Below are positions 8,603 to 17,162 of a DNA stretch of 64,000 nt, piece by piece; the first letter of the stretch is position 1, and every line of letters begins with the position of its first letter. The stretch lies in assembly GCF_001625365.1 (NCBI RefSeq), contig NZ_LJJF01000001.1, positions 7,055,501-7,119,500 of the forward strand, in the 5' to 3' direction. The DNA is from Streptomyces sp. MJM8645 (GTDB lineage: Bacteria; Actinomycetota; Actinomycetes; Streptomycetales; Streptomycetaceae). The notes under the pieces are model-generated. The model saw only the letters and a program-made list of their open reading frames with translations. It was not told the origin of the DNA and did no database searches. The position numbers and the translations under genes were made by a program.

Positions 8603-8705
8603 CCCCAGCCTGGCGGCCGGGAGGTGCATCCAGGCATCCCGCCTGGCTGCACGCCCGAATCGCCCAAGTACGGCCAGTACGAGGGCTCCCCGGCCGAGGC
8701 TGGGG
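8603..8705. repeat. Nested inverted-repeat intergenic element (possible bidirectional terminator)
   Basis: Outer arms pair at 8603-8621 and 8688-8705 (core CCCCAGCCT with AGGCTGGGG). An inner hairpin pairs GTGCATCCAGGC (8624-8635) with GCCTGGCTGCAC (8641-8652), and GTAC-GGCCA-GTAC follows at about 8668-8680. It fills the gap between two convergent genes and touches the regulator's stop. The layered symmetry looks like a mobile or REP-like structured repeat that also ends transcription. Confidence 0.6.
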
Positions 8706-8707
8706 GT

Positions 8708-9772
8708 TCAGCCGCCGCAGGAGGTGCGGATGCGCAGGGCCGGGAGCAGGGAGATCCGGTGCACCGGCAGGTCGGGCCCGGCGGTGAGGCGGCGCAGCAG
8801 GAGGCCGACGGCGGTCTCGCCGACCGCGCGGGTCGGCGGGGCGACGGCGGTCAGCGGCGGGGCCGCCAGGGCGGCGAACACGTCGTCGTAGGCGATCAGC
8901 GCGAGGTCGTCGGGCACCGCGAGGCCGCGGGCGCGGAGCAGCGGGAGCAGCTGGATCGCGTCCTGGTCGTTGTGGATGAGGGCGGCGCGGACGCCGTCGG
9001 ACACGGCGTCGGCGATCAGCCCGGCGAGCCGGTCGGAGTCGGCGGGGCGGCCGTCGTCACCGAGGGTGTCCAGGACGGGCAGGGCGGCCAGTCCGAGCAG
9101 CCGGGTGCCGTGCTGGTAGCCGGCCCGGACCTCCCGGGCCGTCCAGGAGTCGCCGCGGGCCGCGAGCAGGACCCGGTCGTGGCCGAGGTCGGCGAAGTGG
9201 CGCAGCGCGAGGAGGACGCCCTGCCGGTGGTCCGAGCCGACGGAGTCCAGGCCGGCGCCGGGGCCCCCGTACTCGGGCGCGCCGCGTTCGACCAGGATGG
9301 CGGGCACCGGCAGGTCGTCCAGCCAGTCGTGGGCCTGCGCGGGCCGGCCCGGCAGGAGGTTGGGTGCGAGCAGCAGCCCGTCGAGGCCGGATTCCAGCAG
9401 CCGTTCGGCCTGTGTGTGGTCGTCGCGGGCCTCGTAGGGGGCGATGCCGAGGACGAGTCGGGCGCCCGCCGCCGTCGCGGCGGCCCGGGCGCCGTTGATC
9501 AGCTCGTCGAAGTACGACCCGACGGAGGGCACCAGCAGCCCGAGGGTGCGGGTCTCGCCCTCGGAGTCCGTCGGCTTCTCCGGTGTGCGCCGTACGACGA
9601 ACCCGTGCGAGCGCCCCACCCGGCCGGCCTCGGCCAGCGCGGCGACGTCCCGCCGTACGGTCACCGCCGGAATGGCGAGCCGCGCCGCGAGGTCGGCGAG
9701 CCGCAGGGGCCCGCTCGCCTCGCCGACGGCCTTGAGGATCAGGTCCCGACGTTCCTCGGCCGAGATGGTCAT
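8708..9772 (-). CDS. DeoR/LacI hybrid transcriptional regulator of the sugar locus
   Basis: This 354-residue regulator starts with a DeoR-type winged helix (residues 1-55, including LADLAARLAIPAVTVRRDVAAL). It continues with a LacI-type periplasmic-binding-protein effector domain (from about residue 70, TLGLLVPSVGSYFDELINGA, to the C-terminus). Such hybrids bind a sugar or sugar phosphate and release DNA. ATG 9770-9772 is chosen because GGGGAC lies just before it and the HTH begins at once; upstream in-frame codons look non-coding. Its promoter region carries TTGATCGG and CCGATCAA half-sites like the words in the divergent sugar promoter, so autoregulation and control of the locus are inferred. 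Confidence 0.88.
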   Translation of the reverse strand: MTISAEERRDLILKAVGEASGPLRLADLAARLAIPAVTVRRDVAALAEAGRVGRSHGFVVRRTPEKPTDSEGETRTLGLLVPSVGSYFDELINGARAAATAAGARLVLGIAPYEARDDHTQAERLLESGLDGLLLAPNLLPGRPAQAHDWLDDLPVPAILVERGAPEYGGPGAGLDSVGSDHRQGVLLALRHFADLGHDRVLLAARGDSWTAREVRAGYQHGTRLLGLAALPVLDTLGDDGRPADSDRLAGLIADAVSDGVRAALIHNDQDAIQLLPLLRARGLAVPDDLALIAYDDVFAALAAPPLTAVAPPTRAVGETAVGLLLRRLTAGPDLPVHRISLLPALRIRTSCGG

Positions 9773-9807
9773 CGCCTGTCCCCCGTACTGCTCCGAACCG
9801 TGGCTGG

Positions 9808-9844
9808 TTGATCGGACCATATCTTTCGATCGACTTCCGATCAA
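9808..9844. promoter_or_regulatory. Inverted GATCAA operator upstream of the sugar regulator
   Basis: TTGATCGG (9808-9815) and CCGATCAA (9837-9844) are perfect inverted half-sites 21 bp apart. Between them lies a TCGATCGA palindrome (9826-9833). TTCGATCGA is shared, on the opposite strand, with the divergent sugar promoter at 5623-5631. This fits an autoregulatory operator of the DeoR/LacI hybrid protein. Confidence 0.6.
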
Positions 9845-9912
9845 GTATGACCGCGATGCCGCACCTCATACCCCGCCGGGCCCGCCGTCGCCGTTGCCGC
9901 CCCGGCGCGGCG

Positions 9913-10584
9913 TCAGTAGTTCGCGGACTCCTCCAGGACCCACCAGACGCCCAGGCTGAACGGGGTGCCGAGCCCGCCCACGACGACCGCGATCCACAGC
10001 GGCCAGTAGCTGCCGTCGGTGACGGGAGCGCGTTGCGGGTGGACGGGATCGATCCGCACGTCGACCCGGTGCCCGTCGGGCCACTGCACGTCCGCGCCCT
10101 CGGCGGCGCGGTACTCGTGCCCGTCCGCCGTCCAGAGGAAGGTGCACTCGGTGCTGGTGTCGCCGCTGCTGTGGCAGCCGGTGACGGTGGCGGACACCCG
10201 CAGCGTGGCGTGCCGGTCCAGGTCGCGCTCGTGGAACCAGCCGCTGAGGGAGAAGGCGAAGCAGCCGGCGAAGGTGCAGAGCATCAGGGCGAGCATGGCG
10301 CCGTGGAACAGGGCGGAGACGGAGCCGGAGCGCGGGCTCTCGCCCAGGGCCGGCCGCACCGGCGAGGCCAGCGCCGCGAGTGCCGCCGCACCGGCCGCGC
10401 CGATCCAGCCGGCGTACCAGGGCGTGGATCCCCATGGCGCGCAGGCCGTCGTCACCGTGCCGACCAACATGGTGGCCCAGGCCGTCCGTTGGAGCAGACG
10501 CGTGGCGGCGCGCGCCCGGCGGCGCAGCCGGTCGGAGGGGGGAGGAGCAGGGACGGGGGGGCGCTCGTCCGCGATGGTGGTCAC
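9913..10584 (-). CDS. DUF3592-like membrane protein
   Basis: This protein of about 223 residues has four predicted membrane segments: two in the N-terminal third, one near residues 98-118 and one near the C-terminus. Between the third and fourth lies an extracytoplasmic domain with TVTGCHSSGDTSTECTF and VDVRIDPVHP, the pattern of DUF3592 proteins; its two Cys could form a disulfide. The GTG at 10582-10584 gives a basic cytoplasmic N-terminus. Function is unknown. It stands alone between the sugar regulator and a LysR gene, on the same strand as both. Confidence 0.7.
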   Translation of the reverse strand: MTTIADERPPVPAPPPSDRLRRRARAATRLLQRTAWATMLVGTVTTACAPWGSTPWYAGWIGAAGAAALAALASPVRPALGESPRSGSVSALFHGAMLALMLCTFAGCFAFSLSGWFHERDLDRHATLRVSATVTGCHSSGDTSTECTFLWTADGHEYRAAEGADVQWPDGHRVDVRIDPVHPQRAPVTDGSYWPLWIAVVVGGLGTPFSLGVWWVLEESANY

Positions 10585-10653
10585 CCGGCCACGCTGGCAG
10601 AGGGCCGGGCCGGGCACCAGCAAGCGGCGCTCACCCCCGGCGTTCAGCAGCGC

Positions 10654-11676
10654 TTACGGCGCCCCGGCGGGCGGCTCGGCGGGCGGGCCCTCGGGCGTGC
10701 TCGGCGCGCTGGGGTCGACCAGGTGGCCGTTCACGCGCGGCTCGCTCTCGGTCAGGCCCTGGGCCGCCAGCCGCTGGCTCGCCGCCAGCAGTGCGCTCTG
10801 CAGCGCCTCGGCCGCCGCCCGCACCGCCGGCGGCGCCCCCCACGGTCCGGTGCGGCGCAGCAGGCGCACCAGGTAGGCGCCCGGCACCGGCAGCGTGGTG
10901 ACGGTGCCGGCGCCCGGGCCGATCAGGGCGGCGGCGTTCGCGGGCAGGATCGCCGCGCCCAGCCGGGCGGCGAGCATGGTGTAGACGGCGAAGCGGTAGC
11001 GGGCGGTGTGCTCGACCAGGGGCACGATGTCGTGCCGGGCGGCCAGGCGTCGGAAGGCCAGCTGCCGGGGTGAGCCGGTCGGGGCGGCGATCCAGGGGCG
11101 GCCGGACAGCTGGGCGGGGTCGGTGGGCGGGGTCCAGTCGGAGGGGACGACCAGGCGGTAGGCGTCCTCGAACATGACGCTCGCCTCGACGCCGGGCGGC
11201 AGCGGGGTGGGTTCCTGCCGGTCGTCCTCGATGACCAGGACGTCCAGTTCGCCCAGGCGCAGCGCGCGCAGGCCCTCCTGCCGTCCGGTCTCCACCAGGC
11301 GGGGGGCCAGGTCGGGGTGGGTGCGGGCGAGCAGGTGGACGGCGGTGGTGGCGAAGAATGTGATGGCGGGTGGTGGCACGCCGATGGCGACCGGGCCGGC
11401 GGCGGCGGCGCCGAGTTCGCGCAGGTCGCGGGCGGCGTCCTGGAGCGCCTGGCCGATCCGGTCGCCGTAACCCGCCAACAGGCGGCCCGCGGCGGTCAGT
11501 TCGGCCCGTCCGCCGGTGCGGTCCACCAGCGGGACGCCGACCTCGCGTTCCAGCCGGCCCAGTTGCTGGGACACCGCGGAGGGAGTGTGTCCCAGCGCGC
11601 GCGAGGCGCCCGCCACGCTGCCGGCGTCGGCGATCCGGCGCAGGATCAGCAGCCTCTTCGGGTCGAGTTCCACCAC
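10654..11676 (-). CDS. LysR-family transcriptional regulator
   Basis: This 340-residue regulator has a typical N-terminal HTH (residues 1-60: LLILRRIADAGSVAGASRAL, then HTPSAVSQQLGRLEREVG). A LysR substrate-binding domain follows (about 90-300). Two adjacent GTG codons are possible starts; the upstream one (11674-11676) follows AGGG. The C-terminal 40 residues are Pro/Glu-rich and outside the family fold. The next gene upstream on the same strand is a KimA-like permease 140 bp away, and a divergent target gene is missing, so the regulon is unclear. Confidence 0.88.
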   Translation of the reverse strand: MVELDPKRLLILRRIADAGSVAGASRALGHTPSAVSQQLGRLEREVGVPLVDRTGGRAELTAAGRLLAGYGDRIGQALQDAARDLRELGAAAAGPVAIGVPPPAITFFATTAVHLLARTHPDLAPRLVETGRQEGLRALRLGELDVLVIEDDRQEPTPLPPGVEASVMFEDAYRLVVPSDWTPPTDPAQLSGRPWIAAPTGSPRQLAFRRLAARHDIVPLVEHTARYRFAVYTMLAARLGAAILPANAAALIGPGAGTVTTLPVPGAYLVRLLRRTGPWGAPPAVRAAAEALQSALLAASQRLAAQGLTESEPRVNGHLVDPSAPSTPEGPPAEPPAGAP

Positions 11677-11816
11677 TGTGCCGCCCTTTCGCCGCGCCCG
11701 GGGTCGAGGCTGCCCATCCTGGCAGAGGCCGCGGGCGCCGGTCCGGGCCGGGCGGCAGGCCTGGCCGGTCGGGGATCGGCGGGTCAGCGGCGCCCGTGCG
11801 GACACCCGGACGGGCC

Positions 11817-14048
11817 TCAGACGTGGAACGGGACGGTGGTGACGACGATCTTCGGCAGCGGGCGGAGCGCCCTGCGCAGGCGGGGGGCGAGTCGGTTGTG
11901 CAGGAGGCGGTGGCGCCGATGCCGTACGACGATCTCCGGGAGGACGACGGTCAGGGTGAGGTCCGGGCGCTGGTCGTGCAGGGACTCGATGTAGTTGACC
12001 AGGGGCGCGACGATCGTGCGGTAGGGGGAGAGGAGGATCTTCAGGGGCAGGTGGTCGCCCCACAGGTTCCAGTACGCGCGGAAGCGCCGGGCCTCCTCCT
12101 CGCTGGCGCTGATGTGCAGGGCGAGGACGGGCTGGCGGAGCGAGGCGGCGTAGGCGAGGGCGCGCATGCCGGCCAGGTCCAGTGCGGCGATCGGCACGAT
12201 CAGCAGGGGGTGGATCTCCTCGGGAGTCTCCTCGCTCTCCGCCTCGCGCTCACCCTCCGCTTTCGCCTCCGCGGAGGGTGCGGGCGGCGCGCCGTCCCGT
12301 GGGCGTGGCCGGGTGAGAGCGCGGCCGGGGACCTCGACGGCGTGCGGGTGCAGGGCGAGCGCCGCGGCGACCTGCTCGTAGTGGTGCCGGATCCTGGTGG
12401 CCACCAGGATGAACAGGCCCACCACGAGCGCGGCGAACCAGGCGCCCGAGGTGAACTTGGTGATCGCGGCGGTGACGAGCACGATCGCCGAGAGCAGCGC
12501 GCCGACGGCGTTGAAGATCAGACTCTTGCGCCAGTGGCGGTCGCGCAGGCGCCACCAGTGCACGACCATCCCGGTCTGCGACAGCGTGAAGGCGAGGAAC
12601 ACGCCGACCGCGTACAGCGGGATCAGCGGCGCCGTCATGCCGTCGAACGCCGCGTAGATCGCGGCCGCGGCGACCGAGAGCACGACGATGCCGTTGCTGA
12701 AGGCCAGCCGGTCGCCCAGCCGTAGGAAGATCCGCGGCGCCTGGTTGTCGCGTGCCAGGAGGTAGAGGACGCGGGGGAAGTCGTTGTAGGCGGTGTTGGC
12801 CGCCAGGAGCAGGATCGCGGCCGTGGCGGCCTGGGTGAAGACGTAGCCGAAGCCCGGGCCGAAGGCGCGGTGGGCGAGTTGCGACAGCACCGTCTCCTGG
12901 GCGTCGGGGACGACGCCGTCGAGGTGGACCAGCGCGACCGTGCCGGCGAAGAGCACGATCAGTAGGCCGACCATCCAGGTCAGGGTGGTACGGGCGTTGC
13001 GCCACTCGGTGGGCTGGAAGGCCGGGACGGCGTTGGAGATCGCCTCGATGCCGGTCATCGCCGTCGAGCCGGAGGCGAAGGCGCGCAGGACCAGGAGTAC
13101 GCCGACCCCCTCGGTCGCGGTCGACTGCGGAGTGGCGGTGGGTTGGAAGCCGTGGCCGGCCGCGTCGTACAGGCCGAAGGCGATGAGGGCGAGGACGGCG
13201 ACGACGAAGGCGTAGGTCGGTGCGGCGAACAGGACGCCCGCCTGCCGTACGCCGCGCAGGTTCCCGGCGAGCAGCACGCCGATCACGGCGAGGCCGATCG
13301 GCACGACGTCGCCCCGCAGCGAGGGGACCGCCGAGGTGACGGCCTCCATGCCGGAGGCGATCGAGACCGCGACCGTGAGGATGTAGTCCGTCAGCAGACC
13401 GGCGGCCGCCGCCAGCCCGGGGAGGCGGCCGAGGTTCGCGGTGGCGACGATGTACGAGCCGCCGCCGTGCGGGTAGGCGCGGATCGTCTGACGGTAGGAC
13501 ACCCCGACCGCCAGCATCAGGAACGCGATCGTCGCCGCGATGGGGACCGAGTAGCGCAGGCCGGCGGTGCCCGCCAGGACCAGGACGGCCAGCATCGCCT
13601 CGGGCCCGTAGGCGACGGACGAGAGCGCGTCGGCGGAGAGCACCGGCAGCGCCACCAGCTTGCGCATCCGCTCGTGCGCGATCGCGGTACTGCGCAGCGG
13701 GGCCCCGAGCAGCACGTGCCTGACCCCGGCGCCCGCCCGGCCGAGTCGGGAGGTCGGGGTGTCCTTGCCGCCCGCCTCGACCGGCGGCTGCCCGCCGACC
13801 GTGGCCACCCGCACGAAGCGGCCGAAGCGCACCGGCCGGATCTCGGAGGAGGCCGGAAAGCGGCCGAGCTCCGGGTCCACCGGCAGCGCCCGGCGCCACG
13901 CCTGCGGATCCCCGGCCGCCCGGCCCCATTCCCGGCCCACCCGGCGCAGTACCCCGACCTGCTGCCGGTCGAGGACCGGCAGCGTGGCGTCGGGACTGGG
14001 TGCGCCGCCCGCCCCGGCGCCACCGCCGTCATTCTTCGTATTCGACAC
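11817..14048 (-). CDS. APC-family permease, KimA-like potassium transporter
   Basis: This 743-residue membrane protein has 12 predicted segments in the central part (about 150-580). The stretches LSADALSSVAYGPEAML, YRQTIRAYPHGGGSYIV, TGIEAISNAVPAFQ and LSQTGMVVHWW closely recall B. subtilis KimA, a c-di-AMP-controlled K+ importer. A cytoplasmic USP-like tail (about 630-743) ends VVTTVPFHV, again as in KimA. Unlike KimA it has about 110 extra N-terminal residues before the permease core, rich in Arg/Pro. GTG 14046-14048 is the best start, though no strong ribosome site precedes it; an internal start near the membrane part cannot be excluded. Potassium uptake is inferred from similarity, not shown. 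Confidence 0.8.
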   Translation of the reverse strand: MSNTKNDGGGAGAGGAPSPDATLPVLDRQQVGVLRRVGREWGRAAGDPQAWRRALPVDPELGRFPASSEIRPVRFGRFVRVATVGGQPPVEAGGKDTPTSRLGRAGAGVRHVLLGAPLRSTAIAHERMRKLVALPVLSADALSSVAYGPEAMLAVLVLAGTAGLRYSVPIAATIAFLMLAVGVSYRQTIRAYPHGGGSYIVATANLGRLPGLAAAAGLLTDYILTVAVSIASGMEAVTSAVPSLRGDVVPIGLAVIGVLLAGNLRGVRQAGVLFAAPTYAFVVAVLALIAFGLYDAAGHGFQPTATPQSTATEGVGVLLVLRAFASGSTAMTGIEAISNAVPAFQPTEWRNARTTLTWMVGLLIVLFAGTVALVHLDGVVPDAQETVLSQLAHRAFGPGFGYVFTQAATAAILLLAANTAYNDFPRVLYLLARDNQAPRIFLRLGDRLAFSNGIVVLSVAAAAIYAAFDGMTAPLIPLYAVGVFLAFTLSQTGMVVHWWRLRDRHWRKSLIFNAVGALLSAIVLVTAAITKFTSGAWFAALVVGLFILVATRIRHHYEQVAAALALHPHAVEVPGRALTRPRPRDGAPPAPSAEAKAEGEREAESEETPEEIHPLLIVPIAALDLAGMRALAYAASLRQPVLALHISASEEEARRFRAYWNLWGDHLPLKILLSPYRTIVAPLVNYIESLHDQRPDLTLTVVLPEIVVRHRRHRLLHNRLAPRLRRALRPLPKIVVTTVPFHV

Positions 14049-14273
14049 GACACACAGTGTTACGCATCGCGGCTCCCGGTGGCGCAGGACCGCCGCCGGG
14101 TCGTCGAGCAGGACCGCGCCCTCCCGCGCGGGCGTCCGGCGGCGCCCGTTCGCGCCCGTTCGGCCCCGGTGCGGTCGGAGTACCGTGGGAGGGCGGGGCG
14201 GCCCGAGCTGCGGAACCGAAGGGCCGGCCCCGTTCAGCGGGCCCGATCCGCGCCCGCGGAGAGGCGGCGAGCC

Positions 14274-14765
14274 ATGTCGGACGATGCCGGTGCCCCGCAC
14301 TCAGGGCTTCTGCCGGACCGCTTCCGGCAGGCGGTGAAACCGGGGACGGTCCTGCTGCGCCTGGAGACCACGCGGTCCCGCGAGGGCGCACTGGACGGCG
14401 CCTGGTGGCCGCGGTCGCGGAACATCGGCGCCGAACTGCCAGGTCTGGTCGGCGCGTTGACTGAACACCTCGGCCCCGTGGCGAGCGTGGGCCTGGACGC
14501 GGACGCCTGGGACGAGGTGCCGGCCCGGATCGTCGTCGACGGCCGGTCGGTGCGCATCGACCGGTATCCGGTCGGCGACGACACGGTGATCGTCACGCGG
14601 GGCGACCGTGATCACTTCAGTCTGCTCGTGGTTCCGCCGCAGGCGGGCCGGGAAGCGGCCCTGACCGCGATGGCCCACGCGGTCCGGGCCGGCGGCACCG
14701 ACTCGGCGCGGCAGATCCTGCTGGACACCGGCATCGGTTCCGAGCCCACGACCGGAGTGCCCTGA
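14274..14765 (+). CDS. DUF5994 family protein
   Basis: This 163-residue cytoplasmic protein has the actinobacterial DUF5994 signature: an LDGAWWPRSR motif (about residues 41-50), then ELPGLVGAL and GRSVRIDRYPVGDD. ATG 14274 lies after a GGAGAGGCGG stretch. Function is unknown. Members are common in streptomycetes and often sit near stress genes. It is divergent from the KimA-like gene and followed after about 70 bp by another small gene on the same strand. Confidence 0.75.
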   Translation: MSDDAGAPHSGLLPDRFRQAVKPGTVLLRLETTRSREGALDGAWWPRSRNIGAELPGLVGALTEHLGPVASVGLDADAWDEVPARIVVDGRSVRIDRYPVGDDTVIVTRGDRDHFSLLVVPPQAGREAALTAMAHAVRAGGTDSARQILLDTGIGSEPTTGVP

Positions 14766-14836
14766 CCGGATTGCGCTGGCCGGACTGCGCTGGCCGGACT
14801 GTACCGAGGAGCGGCCCCGGGCCGGAGGAGGTCAGG

Positions 14837-15088
14837 ATGCGGCACTACCGATGGGTCCTGGAGACCCAGAACGACGACGGCCACTGGGCCCGGCAGGGCG
14901 GCGAGCCCATGCCGAACCCCCTGGAGTACGACGGGCCGCCCCAGCAGGCCGCCAACCACGTCCGCGAGGTGTTCGTGCGCACGCTGTCCCGACCGGCCCC
15001 GGGGCCCCGGGCGGTCAGGGTCCGGGTCTGGGGCGGGTCCGACGCCGTCGGCGAGCCCGAGGCCGAGACCGAGTGGTCACGCGAGTGA
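14837..15088 (+). CDS. Small hypothetical protein
   Basis: An 83-residue soluble protein begins MRHYRWVLETQNDDGHWARQ and ends RVRVWGGSDAVGEPEAETEW. GGAGGAG lies just before ATG 14837, and third-position GC is high, so it is probably a real gene. No known domain is recognised. It follows the DUF5994 gene and may be in the same transcript. Confidence 0.6.
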   Translation: MRHYRWVLETQNDDGHWARQGGEPMPNPLEYDGPPQQAANHVREVFVRTLSRPAPGPRAVRVRVWGGSDAVGEPEAETEWSRE

Positions 15089-15130
15089 CGTGCCCGGGCC
15101 CGGCCTGCGGGCGGTGTCCGTGGGGTCGGA

Positions 15131-15595
15131 TCAGGAGCATCCCGAGCTGATCTCGCGGAAGTTGGCGTAGTGGTCGTCGCTGTACCAGACGTGCTGGGTG
15201 GCGGGGTCGCGCACCAGGCGTTCGGCGTCGCGGTGCTGGCCGGGCGAGCGCGGGTTGACGTCGTACTCGCGGTAGTGGCCGGTCTGGGGGAGGTCGCCGC
15301 TGCGGTTGCCGTAGACGTTGCTGCCGCGGATCACGTAGGGGGAGTCGGCCACCGGGTAGTCCCGAGGGGCGTTCGCGGTCGGCCAGTGCAGGTCGTGCCA
15401 GATGTGGCACGCCTCCTCGACCTGGGGCGGGAACTGGTCGATGGGCAGCGGGGGTTCGAGGATGCCGCGGACGATCCGCGGTGCGGGGTGGGTCGTGTGG
15501 GCGGCGGCGCCGGCCGGGGCAGCGGAGGGGATGGTGGCGGCCGTCAGGAACAGGGCGGCGGCGGCCATGCGGAGCAGGCTTCGGTGTGTGGTCAC
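15131..15595 (-). CDS. Secreted guanyl-specific ribonuclease (RNase Sa/T1 family)
   Basis: This 154-residue precursor has a signal peptide (about 1-31, cut near AGAAA). The mature part matches microbial RNase Sa: YREYDV supplies the catalytic Glu (E110), AERLV the Arg (R126) and DDHYANF the His (H142). Cys63 and Cys153 are placed for the single disulfide of that family. It would cleave RNA after guanosine outside the cell. GTG 15593-15595 is the start. No barstar-like inhibitor gene is adjacent, which fits export rather than an intracellular toxin-immunity pair. Confidence 0.88.
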   Translation of the reverse strand: MTTHRSLLRMAAAALFLTAATIPSAAPAGAAAHTTHPAPRIVRGILEPPLPIDQFPPQVEEACHIWHDLHWPTANAPRDYPVADSPYVIRGSNVYGNRSGDLPQTGHYREYDVNPRSPGQHRDAERLVRDPATQHVWYSDDHYANFREISSGCS

Positions 15596-15702
15596 GCAGC
15601 GGCCAACGACGCCCGGGCGTCACGGATGCGCGAAGTCACCCGTCCGGGCCAGCCCCGGCATCGGACGCCGGTGGCCGACGGGCGGGTCGTAGGGTGGGGC
15701 GG

Positions 15703-16098
15703 GTGGATGATCTCTGGGGGCGCCTGCGGGTGCGGGCGGTGCCGCTGCTGGCGGCCGGGGCGACGGTGGCGGCCGGGCTGGGCGTGCGGGCCGGGCTGGG
15801 CGGGGACGTCGCCAAGTACGCCGGGGACGCGCTCTACACGGTGCTGGTGTACGCGCTGGTGGTGCTGGTCGCGCCCAGGGTGCGGCCGGGGCGGGCGGCG
15901 GTGGTGGCGGCGGGGCTGAGCTGGGCGGTGGAGTTGTTCCAGATCACTGGTGTGCCCGACGAGTTGGGGCGGCGCAGCGGGCTGGCCCGGCTGGTGCTGG
16001 GGTCGACGTTCAACCCGCCGGACCTGTTCTGGTACCTGGTCGGCGCCGCGTTCGCTGCGCTGGTGCACCGGGTGCTGCGGACCGCGAAGGCCGTGTAG
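15703..16098 (+). CDS. DUF2809 membrane protein
   Basis: This 131-residue protein has four predicted membrane segments and the DUF2809 motifs KYAGDALYTVLVYALVVLVA, SWAVELFQITGVP and RLVLGSTFNPPDLFWYLVGA. Function is unknown; the fold may be related to VanZ-like small membrane proteins. GTG 15703 is preceded by purine-rich AGGGTGGGG. It is divergent from the secreted RNase gene. Confidence 0.8.
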   Translation: MDDLWGRLRVRAVPLLAAGATVAAGLGVRAGLGGDVAKYAGDALYTVLVYALVVLVAPRVRPGRAAVVAAGLSWAVELFQITGVPDELGRRSGLARLVLGSTFNPPDLFWYLVGAAFAALVHRVLRTAKAV

Positions 16099-16159
16099 AC
16101 CGCGAGGGCCGCAAGGACTGCGAGGAGGACCGCAGCGCCCGGTGCCGCCTGACGCGACG

Positions 16160-16942
16160 TCAGAGCGGGAGCAGATCAGGCCGCTTGGCCTCGACGTGGT
16201 CCCCCGAGGACTCCCCGCGCAGTCGTCGGCCGACCCAGGGCAGCAGGTACTCGCGGGCCCACTGGAGGTTCTCGCGCCGCTGGTCGGCGGCGGACAGCTC
16301 CGGGGTGGCCGGCCAGGGCGCCTCCGGGTCCTGCTCGGTGCGCAGCCCCAGGGAACGGGCGGCCAGCAGGGCGACCCGCTGGTGGCCTTCGGGGGAGAGG
16401 TGCAGCCGGTCCTCGCTCCAGGCCCGGCGGTCCTGGACGGCGCGCAGCGACCACAGGTCGGCCACCTTGCAGCCGTTGCGGTCGGCGACCGCCCGCATGT
16501 GCCCGTTGTACGTGGCGATCTTGCCGCGCAGGTGCTTGAACAGCGGTACGTCCCGGGTGTCGAAGCCGGTGCAGATCAGCACCGTCCCGGCGGAGGCGGT
16601 GAGTTGGACGATCGCCGCCTCGAATCGCTCGGCGACCTCGTCCGGGTCGCTGCCGGGCCGCAGGATGTCGTTGCCGCCGGCGCAGAAGGTGGCCAGGTCG
16701 GGCTGGAGCCGGCGGACCTGCGGCACCTGCTCGGCCATGATCTGGTCCAGCAGTCGGCCGCGCACCGCCAGGTTGGCGTAGCGGAACCCGCCCGGCGGCC
16801 GTCCGTCGGCGAGCAGCCCGGCCAGGCGGTCGGCCCAGCCGGCGAAGGCGCCGTCGGCACCGGGGTCGTTCAGGCCCTCGGTGAAGCTGTCGCCGAGGGC
16901 GGCATACGAACTGAGGTCAAGGGTCTCCTGGAGGTTCGGCAT
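16160..16942 (-). CDS. SGNH/GDSL-family hydrolase (cytoplasmic)
   Basis: This 260-residue hydrolase has block I GDSFTEG with catalytic Ser19, block III GGND (about residues 107-110) and block V with Asp and His in SEDRLHLSPEGH. These form the standard SGNH triad and oxyanion hole. No signal peptide is visible, so it probably acts inside the cell on an ester such as a lipid or acylated sugar. GAAGGAG precedes the ATG and the N-terminal residues fit a short leader before the first strand. It is divergent from the ferredoxin-MBL gene. Confidence 0.88.
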   Translation of the reverse strand: MPNLQETLDLSSYAALGDSFTEGLNDPGADGAFAGWADRLAGLLADGRPPGGFRYANLAVRGRLLDQIMAEQVPQVRRLQPDLATFCAGGNDILRPGSDPDEVAERFEAAIVQLTASAGTVLICTGFDTRDVPLFKHLRGKIATYNGHMRAVADRNGCKVADLWSLRAVQDRRAWSEDRLHLSPEGHQRVALLAARSLGLRTEQDPEAPWPATPELSAADQRRENLQWAREYLLPWVGRRLRGESSGDHVEAKRPDLLPL

Positions 16943-16962
16943 GAAGGAGATAGTTCACCCAT

Positions 16963-16988
16963 TCAAGTGACCTACGCCACCGTAGGTG
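16963..16988. promoter_or_regulatory. Inverted repeat in a divergent promoter
   Basis: CCTACG (16971-16976) and CGTAGG (16981-16986) flank CCAC. It lies about 30 bp upstream of the SGNH hydrolase start, in the gap shared with the divergent ferredoxin-MBL gene. The symmetry suggests a regulator site, but no cognate regulator is nearby. Confidence 0.35.
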
Positions 16989-17162
16989 ACCCCGGCGGCA
17001 CGTGAGATGGGCCACGTGCCCCACCCGGAATACAGCCGGAGTGCAGAGCGACGGCCCCCGGAAACCACAAGATCCCGCCCCCCTAGCACTTTTGGGCCCA
17101 CCCGGCCGATGCTCGAAGGGCGCGGCCGGCCCGGCCGCCGTCCTTCCAGGGGGAAGACATCC

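Noticed and set aside
5665..8667. 1000-codon open frame on the minus strand across the DUF2264 and isomerase genes
   Set aside because: It is antisense to two genes with clear families, starts and ribosome sites. Its translation is Gly/Arg/Val-rich, the usual shadow frame in very GC-rich DNA.
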